Positions 7,567-13,182 of a stretch of 16,927 nucleotides of DNA are shown piece after piece. How positions within the stretch are numbered: position 1 is the first letter of the stretch; each line of letters starts with the position of its first letter. The DNA comes from Methanobrevibacter sp. (GTDB lineage Archaea; Methanobacteriota; Methanobacteria; Methanobacteriales; Methanobacteriaceae), in NCBI GenBank assembly GCA_030539985.1, contig JAUNXD010000013.1:1-16927 (forward strand), in the 5' to 3' direction. The position numbers and the translations under genes were made by a program. The notes under the pieces are model-generated. The model did not search any database. It was not told where the DNA came from and was given only the letters and a program-made list of their open reading frames with translations.

Positions 7567-7676
7567 TGCCGGGGGCGGGATTCGAACCCGCGATCTCACG
7601 GTATCCCAGGAATAAGCTAGAGCACTGCTTTATTACCCTATGAGCCGTGCGCTCTAACCAGCTGAGCCACCCCGGC
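7567..7676 (-). tRNA. Elongator tRNA-Met (anticodon CAU) with a 36-nt intron
   Basis: The mature tRNA is 74 nt and folds fully: acceptor GCCGGGG/CCCCGGC, D-stem GCTC/GAGC, anticodon stem CACGG/CCGTG, T-stem GCGGG/CCCGC with loop TTCGAAT, discriminator A. The anticodon CAT is at 7642-7640. CCA is not encoded. The G1-C72 acceptor and overall sequence fit archaeal elongator tRNA-Met rather than the initiator (A1-U72) or the Ile CAU tRNA. The intron (7638-7603) sits between positions 37 and 38, the canonical archaeal place. A bulge-helix-bulge can be drawn: CUCA pairs with UGGG (one G-U), flanked by 3-nt bulges UAG and AUA that contain the splice sites, and GG-AAUAA-GC pairs with GC-UUAUU-CC within the intron. 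Confidence 0.96.
7603..7638 (-). other. Archaeal tRNA intron (bulge-helix-bulge type)
   Basis: The intron is 36 nt, removed by the tRNA splicing endonuclease at the two 3-nt bulges. It contains a stem of nine pairs in two blocks with single-base bulges. Its last 12 nt are complementary to the tRNA trailer (7549-7560). Confidence 0.85.
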
Positions 7677-7686
7677 ATCTAACAAG

Positions 7687-7715
7687 TATATATATTTTTA
7701 TCATTACATTTAAAG
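7687..7715 (-). promoter_or_regulatory. tRNA-Met promoter region
   Basis: Two TATA-like elements lie upstream of the tRNA on the minus strand: TATATATA (7694-7687) and CTTTAAATG (7715-7707). The second is placed better, giving a start site a few bases before the mature 5' end. The rest of 7677-7800 holds no gene. Confidence 0.35.
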
Positions 7716-7791
7716 TTTTTGTTTTTTAGGGCATTTTGGGGTGATGTTTGGATTTTTTCAAAAAATAAATTAATTTCTTTTTGGTTTATTC

Positions 7792-7809
7792 TGGATTTTG
7801 TTAAATCCA
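7792..7809 (-). terminator. Hairpin over the stop codon of the small basic protein gene
   Basis: TGGATTT (7792-7798) and AAATCCA (7803-7809) pair perfectly around a 4-nt loop, with the stop codon (7801-7803) at the loop. About 25 nt further on, the minus strand has a run of six T (complement of 7760-7765). Together these are a plausible transcript end for the two-gene unit. Confidence 0.45.
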
Positions 7810-8019
7810 TCTTTTAACTCTAGGTCTGTTTTCACATCTGTCACATGGATCGCCAAGTCGTTCTCTCATCTTTCTAATTTTTCCTCTTCTTTCCAAAGCA
7901 TCAAATTTTTTTCTAATGGGAGATACGTTTTTTTTGTTTTTTCTGATTTCTTTTCTTTCCTCATCAGTCAAGCTAAAATCGTATACTTTTACTCTGTGTT
8001 TTGGTCTTTCAATTAGCAT
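7801..8019 (-). CDS. Small basic CxxC protein of unknown function
   Basis: I do not recognise this 72-residue protein. It is strongly basic, rich in Arg and Lys throughout, with a helical-looking middle (TDEERKEIRKNKKN and IRKKFDALERRGKIRKMRERLG) and a C-terminal CDRCENRPRVKRW segment. A single CxxC pair is too little for a complete zinc site in a monomer, but it could bind metal as a dimer. The charge suggests nucleic-acid or ribosome binding, which is only inference. ATG 8019 is chosen because AGGTGA lies 5 nt before it; a GTG at 8028 overlaps that ribosome-binding site. It lies 45 nt downstream of the Ntn-hydrolase-like gene on the same strand and is probably cotranscribed with it. Confidence 0.6.
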   Translation of the reverse strand: MLIERPKHRVKVYDFSLTDEERKEIRKNKKNVSPIRKKFDALERRGKIRKMRERLGDPCDRCENRPRVKRWI

Positions 8020-8064
8020 AATTTTCACCTAAATATTTGTGTATTTATTATTTTTACTTCATCA

Positions 8065-9162
8065 TTAATAAAATTTTTCTATTCCATTTTTTAAGGATAG
8101 TACATGGTGACTCACATTACCATCAACTGTCATTGGCTCGGATGTGATGATTCTCTTTAATCTGGTGAGATTAATTAATGTTTCATTCATTTTCATAATT
8201 TCACATTTTGGCATAATTTCAATTTCATTCAAAATATTTTCCATGTTGTTGTTTTCAAGATTCTTGATTGAATTCTCAAATTCTTCTTTAATCATTGAAT
8301 TTTCTTGAACATGATTAATTTCATCATTAATTTTTCTTAAATCTTCTTTTGAAATGTTAGTTTTATATTCTAAGTTTGAAAAAAGAATTTTTAAAGTTTC
8401 ATTTATATACTCTTGCAAGTTTTGTGAAATTATTGAAAGTAATTCCCCATCAATATCATTAAAAAACCCATTGATTACATCATTTTGTGCAAAAACTTTA
8501 ATTCGACTTTTGTTCATATGTAATTCTTCATTTTCATTACAAATTAAAACATTGTTCTTTAGATTAAAAAGCATTTCGAAATTTGTATATCCATTTTTCA
8601 TTGTTTTTTTATTAACGCCTACTATTACAATACCACATAATTCATCTGAAAATAAAGATAAAAATATATTATTCAAATTTCTGTTCAGCCTAACCTTTTC
8701 ATTGGAAGTTATATTATCTGGAATTAAATCACTAAAATCAAATTCATAGTCTTCAAATAATGGCAGGGTTGTTTTTTCAAAGTTAATCAATGAATAATAT
8801 TTCATATCAGTATCGCTAAAGCCTCTGCACTCTTCTTTGAACGATATTAATTTCCTTTGAAGATATTCATCAATACTTTCCTGAGGCATTACTTTGTTAA
8901 CATAGTTTAAAAAGTCTTTTTTAACTTTATCAACAGTATTGACTATTTTGAAATCAGTGTGTTTAACATATTCACTGATTATATTTTCAACTGGAATATT
9001 GTCAAAATCAGAGTTTCCATAATATGACATGGTCATTGGCGGATCGTTTGATAGAATAATTGTTTTTTCAACACCAGTGTATGTTCTTGTGTTTGAAGAA
9101 ACTGCACTATCTTCGGATATAATTGTCTTATCGGGGGTAAATATTGTTATAATACAAGTCAT
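8065..9162 (-). CDS. Putative proteasome/HslV-like Ntn hydrolase with long C-terminal region
   Basis: This is a 365-residue protein of no established function. After Met removal it would begin TCIITIFTPDKTIISEDSAV, which resembles the first strands of proteasome beta, HslV and phage-type MTCI...DSA proteins. With Thr2 as residue 1, Asp falls at 17 (EDSA) and Lys at 32 (VEKTIIL), matching the Thr1-Asp17-Lys33 active site of that fold within one position. A SYYGNSDF segment sits where the proteasome's conserved turn and small-residue loop occur. Residues of about 100-330 are hydrophilic, helical and Asn/Lys/Glu rich. The closing MTVDGNVSHHVLSLKNG resembles a last strand pair. The start at ATG 9162 is fixed by AGGTGAG 5 nt upstream; the longer frame to 9237 would bury Thr2 and is disfavoured. 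No signal peptide is seen. The gene looks more A/T-rich than its neighbours, which hints at transfer. The fold call is by pattern only. Confidence 0.6.
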   Translation of the reverse strand: MTCIITIFTPDKTIISEDSAVSSNTRTYTGVEKTIILSNDPPMTMSYYGNSDFDNIPVENIISEYVKHTDFKIVNTVDKVKKDFLNYVNKVMPQESIDEYLQRKLISFKEECRGFSDTDMKYYSLINFEKTTLPLFEDYEFDFSDLIPDNITSNEKVRLNRNLNNIFLSLFSDELCGIVIVGVNKKTMKNGYTNFEMLFNLKNNVLICNENEELHMNKSRIKVFAQNDVINGFFNDIDGELLSIISQNLQEYINETLKILFSNLEYKTNISKEDLRKINDEINHVQENSMIKEEFENSIKNLENNNMENILNEIEIMPKCEIMKMNETLINLTRLKRIITSEPMTVDGNVSHHVLSLKNGIEKFY

Positions 9163-9203
9163 TTTTCTCACCTTATTTTTTGTAATACTACTATCTTCCC
9201 CAA

Positions 9204-9212
9204 TATAAATGC
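9204..9212 (-). promoter_or_regulatory. TATA-like element of the Ntn-hydrolase-like gene
   Basis: The minus strand reads GCATTTATATTGG about 45 nt before the ATG at 9162. A start site near 9180 would leave a short leader carrying AGGTGAG. It overlaps the edge of the inverted repeat at 9213-9260. Confidence 0.4.
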
Positions 9213-9260
9213 AACTTTTTGAAGTGCGATTCTGCACACATGCACACTTGCAAAAAAGTT
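9213..9260. repeat. Interrupted inverted repeat in the divergent promoter region
   Basis: AACTTTTT (9213-9220) pairs with AAAAAGTT (9253-9260), and AAGTG (9222-9226) with CACTT (9245-9249). Inside lies a second dyad, TGCA-CACA-TGCA (9233-9244). The structure sits between two divergent TATA-like elements and could bind a regulator acting on either gene. It is the main content of the 152-nt interval between the Ntn-like gene and ahcY. Confidence 0.5.
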
Positions 9261-9280
9261 ATAAATCATAAATTTAAAAA
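9259..9280 (+). promoter_or_regulatory. ahcY promoter (two TATA-like elements)
   Basis: TTATAAAT (9259-9266) and AATTTAAAAA (9271-9280) lie 35-55 nt before the ahcY ATG. Either would give a leader of about 14-26 nt. The first touches the end of the inverted repeat. Confidence 0.4.
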
Positions 9281-9314
9281 TCTAATTATTAACAATTTTT
9301 AACTTGATGATATT

Positions 9315-10565
9315 ATGAGTAAAGTAAAAGACATGTCACTTGCACCTGAAGGTGTAAGAAAAATCGAATGGGTTCAAAAACACATGCCTGTTTTGGAACA
9401 CATCAAACAAGAATATCTGGAAACCCAACCATTCAAAGGAATTACAATAGGTTCATGTTTGCACCTTGAACCTAAAACCATCAATTTGGGATTGACTTTG
9501 ATGGCCGGTGGAGCCGAAGTGGCAATGACCGGATGCAATCCACTGTCAACTCATGACGATGCAGTTGCAGGAGCGGCTGATTTAGGTTTGAACGTTTACG
9601 GTTGGAGAGAACAGGATGATGAGGAATATTACCAAACCATTAATATGGTTTTAGATCACAAACCGGACATAATCATTGACGACGGAGCTGACATGATTAT
9701 GGTTCTTCACAACGAAAGAAAAGAGTTACTATCCCATATCAAGGGGGCTTGTGAAGAGACCACAACCGGTGTTCACAGGCTTCAGGCAATGCACGCCGAC
9801 GGCGCATTGAAATTCCCTGTAATCGCTGTAAACGATGCTTATACCAAATACTTATTTGATAACAGATACGGTACAGGACAGTCAAGCTTTGACGCCATCA
9901 TGGGAACAACCAACATGGTAATTGCCGGCAAAACCGTAGTGGTATGCGGATACGGCTGGTGCGGCCGTGGACTCGCATTACGTGCTGCAGGTTTAGGAGC
10001 CGATGTAATCGTAACAGAAGTGGATCCTATCCGTGCTCTGGAAGCTCGTATGGATGGATACCGGGTAATGACAATCCGTGAAGCCGTAAAGCAGGCTGAC
10101 TTGATTATTACCGTAACCGGTAACGCCGATATCATCTGCGGTGATGACTTCAAATACATGAAGGACGGCTGTATGCTTGCAAACTCCGGACACTTCAATG
10201 TAGAGATAAATCGTCCAGACCTGGAAGCCATTTCAACTGAAGTAAAAGAAGTGCGTGAAAGCATTGAAGAGTTCACCACCAAAGACGGCCGCAAGATTTA
10301 TCTTTTGGCTGATGGTCGTTTGGTTAACTTATCCGCAGCACGTGGACAGGGACACCCTGCTGAAATCATGGACATGAGTTTTGCCGTACAGGCACTGTCT
10401 GCAAAGCACATCCTTGAAAACGATTTGCCTGTCGGCGTAACCAAGGCACCTGATGAAATCGACTATAACGTTGCCAGCATGAAGCTTAAAGCTATGGGAA
10501 TTGAAATCGACTCCCTCACCGACAAGCAGAAAGCTTACATGTCAAACTGGCAGGAAGGAACATAG
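9315..10565 (+). CDS. ahcY: S-adenosylhomocysteine / S-inosylhomocysteine hydrolase
   Basis: This 416-residue NAD-dependent hydrolase recycles the by-product of SAM-dependent methylation. In Methanocaldococcus the orthologue acts on S-inosylhomocysteine after deamination of SAH, and the same may hold here; the sequence alone does not decide. Family landmarks are CLHLEPKT near residue 50, GCNPLSTHDDAVA, DDGADM, EETTTGVHRLQAM, FPVIAVNDAYTKYLFDNRYGTG (active-site Lys and Asp), the Rossmann motif VVVCGYGWCGRGLA with acidic ITEVDP-like strand end (VTEVDP), NSGHFNVEI and NLSAARGQGHPAEIMDMSFAVQAL. The bacterial/eukaryotic C-terminal Lys-Tyr tail is absent, as is usual in archaea. The start ATG is preceded by TGATGAT at the short spacing seen in this genome. 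It is transcribed away from the Ntn-like gene; the DUF2119 gene follows. Confidence 0.95.
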   Translation: MSKVKDMSLAPEGVRKIEWVQKHMPVLEHIKQEYLETQPFKGITIGSCLHLEPKTINLGLTLMAGGAEVAMTGCNPLSTHDDAVAGAADLGLNVYGWREQDDEEYYQTINMVLDHKPDIIIDDGADMIMVLHNERKELLSHIKGACEETTTGVHRLQAMHADGALKFPVIAVNDAYTKYLFDNRYGTGQSSFDAIMGTTNMVIAGKTVVVCGYGWCGRGLALRAAGLGADVIVTEVDPIRALEARMDGYRVMTIREAVKQADLIITVTGNADIICGDDFKYMKDGCMLANSGHFNVEINRPDLEAISTEVKEVRESIEEFTTKDGRKIYLLADGRLVNLSAARGQGHPAEIMDMSFAVQALSAKHILENDLPVGVTKAPDEIDYNVASMKLKAMGIEIDSLTDKQKAYMSNWQEGT

Positions 10566-10589
10566 GTTTCCTTCTAAAAATCTTTTTTT
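10554..10589 (+). terminator. Hairpin plus T-run after ahcY
   Basis: GAAGGAA (10554-10560) and TTCCTTC (10568-10574) pair perfectly around a 7-nt loop that contains the ahcY TAG (10563-10565). Seven T follow at 10583-10589. The next gene starts at 10591, so it would need partial read-through. Confidence 0.55.
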
Positions 10590-10590
10590 C

Positions 10591-11241
10591 ATGTCTTATT
10601 TCAGATACATTGACAACGGTCCCGGACCGACCAAACTCTTCATCGGCGGCGTTCATGGAAATGAAGGAGTTACTTCCCTTAAGTTTTTAAGGCGCATAGA
10701 TGTTGAGGATTTGTCCTGCGGGCAGTTCTATTTTTTTAATTTCGATAAAACGAAGTATATCTCAACAATCAGAAAGGAATATTACGAATCCGAAATCGGT
10801 TTGAAGGTTTTGGATTTGATTGAGCAGCTGCAGCCGGATTTCTACACTGAACTGCACTGCTTTGATTTGAAAAACTATGAGAAACTCACATCAATGGAGC
10901 GATACGAAAAAACCGGAATACCTCCTCTGATTAAACTTGGAAATCATGTTCTGGTGTCTTCGGTATCTCCACTTATTCGAATGACCTATTTTTCAACCGA
11001 TACCGTCTGCAAGACACTGGAGTTTCCATGCATTGAAAAACTGACTCCCGAAATCATTGACGAATATAATTTCAATAAGGATTTGGCCTGTAGGACCTAT
11101 GAGAATCTGCTTAAGCTGATTTTGAAATCCCCATCACGGGATTACTTTGAAAGGGCGATGATGAAAAAACATAAGCCTCAGGTAATGCTTGCCATGAAAT
11201 ATGCAAAAAAAGTTTTCGGCGAGGACTTCCCGCCATATTAG
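10591..11241 (+). CDS. DUF2119-type protein, putative M14-like metallohydrolase
   Basis: This 216-residue protein matches my memory of the archaeal family DUF2119. Near the N-terminus, LFIGGVHGNEGVTSLKFL has the HxxE zinc motif and glycine-rich lead-in of the M14/succinylglutamate desuccinylase-aspartoacylase fold. Around residue 80, PDFYTELHCFD offers the third zinc ligand (His) in a position like DLH of that family, and a later TLEFPCIEKLTPE could hold the catalytic Glu. It is shorter than typical desuccinylases (about 320), so the substrate pocket must differ. No signal peptide or membrane segment is visible. ATG 10591 follows a T-run with no clear ribosome-binding site, which is unusual in this window. 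The open frame extends upstream to 10501 within ahcY, but overlap of the genes is less likely. Substrate unknown. Confidence 0.7.
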   Translation: MSYFRYIDNGPGPTKLFIGGVHGNEGVTSLKFLRRIDVEDLSCGQFYFFNFDKTKYISTIRKEYYESEIGLKVLDLIEQLQPDFYTELHCFDLKNYEKLTSMERYEKTGIPPLIKLGNHVLVSSVSPLIRMTYFSTDTVCKTLEFPCIEKLTPEIIDEYNFNKDLACRTYENLLKLILKSPSRDYFERAMMKKHKPQVMLAMKYAKKVFGEDFPPY

Positions 11242-11244
11242 ATA

Positions 11245-11283
11245 TTGATGGTTTCCAGGATTGTGGTGGTGAGAAACCATCAA
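11245..11283 (+). repeat. Hairpin 1 with TGTGGTGGT loop
   Basis: TTGATGGTTTC (11245-11255) and GAAACCATCAA (11273-11283) pair perfectly over 11 bp. The 17-nt loop is CAGGATTGTGGTGGTGA. It begins 3 nt after the DUF2119 stop codon. Confidence 0.7.
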
Positions 11284-11366
11284 CATCTGGATTCTATAAA
11301 ATATATTGAATAGATAAAATAGCTTTCACCGTCCCCTTGACAGCTGCCATTTTTAAAGTGTTTTTT

Positions 11367-11401
11367 TATACAATCTGGGGTGTGTGGTGGTAGATTGTAT
11401 A
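11367..11401 (+). repeat. Hairpin 2 with TGTGGTGGT loop
   Basis: TATACAATCT (11367-11376) and AGATTGTATA (11392-11401) pair perfectly over 10 bp, extendable by G-U pairs. The 15-nt loop GGGGTGTGTGGTGGT shares TGTGGTGGT with hairpin 1 at the same distance (6 nt) from the stem, although the stems are unrelated. Confidence 0.7.
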
Positions 11402-11460
11402 GGTTTTACCCAATATTTAGAACCCTAATTAGAGTCTTTTTTTAATAGTATTTAAAATAT

Positions 11461-11481
11461 ATATTAAAAAATTTTTAATAT
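11461..11481 (-). terminator. A/T palindrome after fen
   Basis: ATATTAAAAA (11461-11470) and TTTTTAATAT (11472-11481) form a perfect dyad with one central base, 4 nt beyond the fen stop codon. It gives a T-run on the minus strand and is the likely end signal of the long minus-strand unit. Confidence 0.5.
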
Positions 11482-11485
11482 TTTA

Positions 11486-12469
11486 TCAGAACCATGCATC
11501 AAGACTTCCCTGTGAGGAATTCAGATTTTTAAGTCTTTCCGATGCCTTGGCCACACGGTCTTCTGAAAAACCGTGCTGGTAGCATAAAAATTCAATTATC
11601 TTGTCCTGCTGTGGTTTTTCCCATTTTATACTGTAATCGGTATTCACGTTGTGCTTTAAAAAGATGTCCCGGACTTCATCCAGATCATGGCTTGATTCCT
11701 TTTGAAGTTCGGCTATTTTTTCTTTCAGTTTGCCGTTATGCGCCAGTTTAAGTGCTGTTTTGGCACCCACTCCCTTGAGGCCTTCGCAAAAGTCGGTACC
11801 GATGAGTATTCCCATATCGACCAGCTGTTCTCTTGTAATGTTGAGCTGCCTTAGGACCTTGTCCAGCTGGTAGTATTCAAGGTTTCCAAGGTTTGATGAA
11901 ACTGCAAGGTTTCTTACAACCCTTTTGGCTCCAAAAAGAAGGCAGTCATAATCCTGTGATGCAACGGCATAAGCATCTCCGTTGGCTACAAGGTACGCAG
12001 CCTGAGCTTCTCCCTCTCCATTTGCTTCAACGTATGGTATTCCCATATAAGTCAGGAGCTTTTTTGATGATTCGATGATTTCGGGGGATAATTTTGATGA
12101 TCTCATTGCAAATTTACGGGCTTTTTCTGTGTCTCCTTCCTTAAGCGCTTCCTTGTAAATCTGTTCTGCCTCATCTCTCACTTCGCGCCTTTTTGCCTGT
12201 GTTTCGCTTTTGAGTTCAGGCGCCTTACCGTCAAAGATATAGATTGGTTTGATGTCTTTTTCAATCATTGCGGAGTTTCTGTACAGTATTCCGCTTAAAT
12301 GTGATGTTATATTCCCATTTTCATCGCTCAGCGGCCTTCCGTCCCTTTGCCTTATTGTTGAAAGGAACTGGTAAAGCGTGTTGAAGGCATCAATTGACAC
12401 CACCCTTCCTTCAAGGTCCCTGAAGCTGATTGAATCCGGTTCCACTATATCCTTGAGTTTAACGCCCAT
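11486..12469 (-). CDS. fen: Flap endonuclease 1 (FEN-1)
   Basis: FEN-1 removes 5' flaps during Okazaki fragment maturation and excision repair, working with PCNA. The 327-residue product has the standard archaeal length. Metal ligands can be placed: Asp27 (VVSIDAFN), Asp80 (YIFDGKAPELK), the EGEAQAAY glutamates, the SQDYDCLLFG aspartates and GTDFCEG. The helix-hairpin-helix-like DNA-binding motif GLKGVGAKTALKLA follows. The C-terminus ends in QGSLDAWF, a textbook PCNA-binding PIP box (QxxLxxWF). The ATG is preceded by AAGGTG at good spacing and lies 9 nt after the chorismate-lyase-family gene, so it is the last gene of a long operon dominated by cofactor biosynthesis. Confidence 0.97.
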   Translation of the reverse strand: MGVKLKDIVEPDSISFRDLEGRVVSIDAFNTLYQFLSTIRQRDGRPLSDENGNITSHLSGILYRNSAMIEKDIKPIYIFDGKAPELKSETQAKRREVRDEAEQIYKEALKEGDTEKARKFAMRSSKLSPEIIESSKKLLTYMGIPYVEANGEGEAQAAYLVANGDAYAVASQDYDCLLFGAKRVVRNLAVSSNLGNLEYYQLDKVLRQLNITREQLVDMGILIGTDFCEGLKGVGAKTALKLAHNGKLKEKIAELQKESSHDLDEVRDIFLKHNVNTDYSIKWEKPQQDKIIEFLCYQHGFSEDRVAKASERLKNLNSSQGSLDAWF

Positions 12470-12478
12470 TTTAACACC

Positions 12479-13045
12479 TTACATTTCTTCTGTAAAATAG
12501 CTGATAGGGAATGATTCCTTGGTCCACATCACTATCTCACCATGTTCTATTACGACATAGTTACGGCATACGAAATATTCGTCTGTCTTGAACAGTTCCC
12601 TTAATGTGGCACTAGGCTTTTCAATGTATATGTCCTGGATTTCACGTCTGCTTTCAATCTTGTATTTTTTAAGGATTTTTCCTATAGGTATCTCTCCATC
12701 TGTAACATCGTCATGGGCGGCCTTGTTGCATCTGTCCAGCGCAATGAGTGAGAGAGCATAAATCATAGGCTTTCCCCTTCCGTGGATGAGAACTTCCCTG
12801 TAGTGTATTTCATCGCCTTCATTGACATTGATTAGTTCCGCCTTTTTCTTGTCTGCAGGTTCAAAGTACTTGTTTAAGAGAAATATGCTTACTCTACCGT
12901 ACAGAACGTCCAAAATGGAGGTAATTGATCCTTCGACTGTCAATAGCACTTTCTGAGTATTTGAGAATTTAATCAAATATTCAGATTCTATTTCATTTAT
13001 TCTTTCATGAAATACGTTTTTTACTATACTTCCTTTTAAACTCAT
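12479..13045 (-). CDS. Chorismate lyase family protein (DUF98), copy 1
   Basis: This 188-residue protein belongs to the chorismate pyruvate-lyase family typed by mycobacterial Rv2949c (Pfam DUF98, by memory). Such enzymes release 4-hydroxybenzoate from chorismate; methanogens need 4-hydroxybenzoate for methanopterin, so that is the likely role. Family features are SNTQKVLLTVEGSITSILDVLYG at about 28-50, EGDEIHYREVLI, the arginine-bearing IALDRC, GEIPIGKILKKYKIESRREI, and the C-terminal block NYVVIEHGEIVMWTKESFP with a conserved Glu. The start ATG is preceded by AAGTGAT, which overlaps the stop codon of the decayed copy upstream. It lies 9 nt before fen. Two intact paralogues in tandem may differ in substrate or be redundant. 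Confidence 0.85.
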   Translation of the reverse strand: MSLKGSIVKNVFHERINEIESEYLIKFSNTQKVLLTVEGSITSILDVLYGRVSIFLLNKYFEPADKKKAELINVNEGDEIHYREVLIHGRGKPMIYALSLIALDRCNKAAHDDVTDGEIPIGKILKKYKIESRREIQDIYIEKPSATLRELFKTDEYFVCRNYVVIEHGEIVMWTKESFPISYFTEEM

Positions 13046-13054
13046 TTAAATCAC

Positions 13055-13153
13055 TTACTTTCTAAAATAGTCTATCGGATATGACTCTTTAGTCCATATG
13101 ATTATTTTATGATCGTGAATAATTTTACATTCTCTTGTGAGCATGGTTTTCAT
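13055..13153 (-). pseudogene. C-terminal remnant of a third chorismate-lyase-family gene
   Basis: A 32-codon frame lies between the two intact copies. Its product contains LTRECKIIHDHKIIIW and WTKESYPIDYF. This matches the C-terminal block of both neighbours: IIHD and a tryptophan as in copy 2 (VIIHDDEILMW), and WTKES-P-I-YF as in copy 1 (MWTKESFPISYF). The catalytic-looking Glu is kept, but everything before it (about 155 residues) is gone and an in-frame stop lies directly upstream of the first Met. It is therefore a relic of a former three-gene tandem array or of a recombination. It could in principle be translated as a peptide, but no good ribosome-binding site is present. Confidence 0.75.
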
Positions 13154-13182
13154 CTATCATTTTTTTCTTTTTTTTTAAACCA

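Larger units (their letters stand above)
11242..11485. other. 244-nt gene-free interval between convergent genes, with repeated hairpins
   Basis: No convincing coding frame exists on either strand. The interval holds two hairpins with a common loop core, a bulged stem at 11321-11345 (AGCT, 6-nt bulge, GTC, loop CCCTT, GAC, AGCT), a TATA-like TATAAAATATATTG (11295-11308, +), T-runs at 11361-11367 and 11437-11443 (+), and an A/T palindrome next to fen. A small RNA gene is possible. Confidence 0.5.

Noticed and set aside
7735..7770. GGGGTGATG followed by a short frame (+) as a small gene
   Set aside because: The frame stops after nine codons; no longer frame follows, and a decayed gene cannot be shown.
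8040..8064. C/D-box guide RNA (ATGATGA on the minus strand)
   Set aside because: No matching CTGA box follows at the needed distance.
9175..9314. SAM- or SAH-type riboswitch before ahcY
   Set aside because: The inverted repeat lies upstream of the likely TATA box, so it would not be in the ahcY mRNA, and no known aptamer pattern is visible.
10557..10571. GGAA-N7-TTCC at the end of ahcY as an NrpR site
   Set aside because: The spacer is 7 and it is explained by the terminator hairpin; no promoter is next to it.
11248..11313. Twenty-one-codon frame starting inside hairpin 1
   Set aside because: There is no ribosome-binding site, the length is what chance gives, and the hairpin explains the sequence better.
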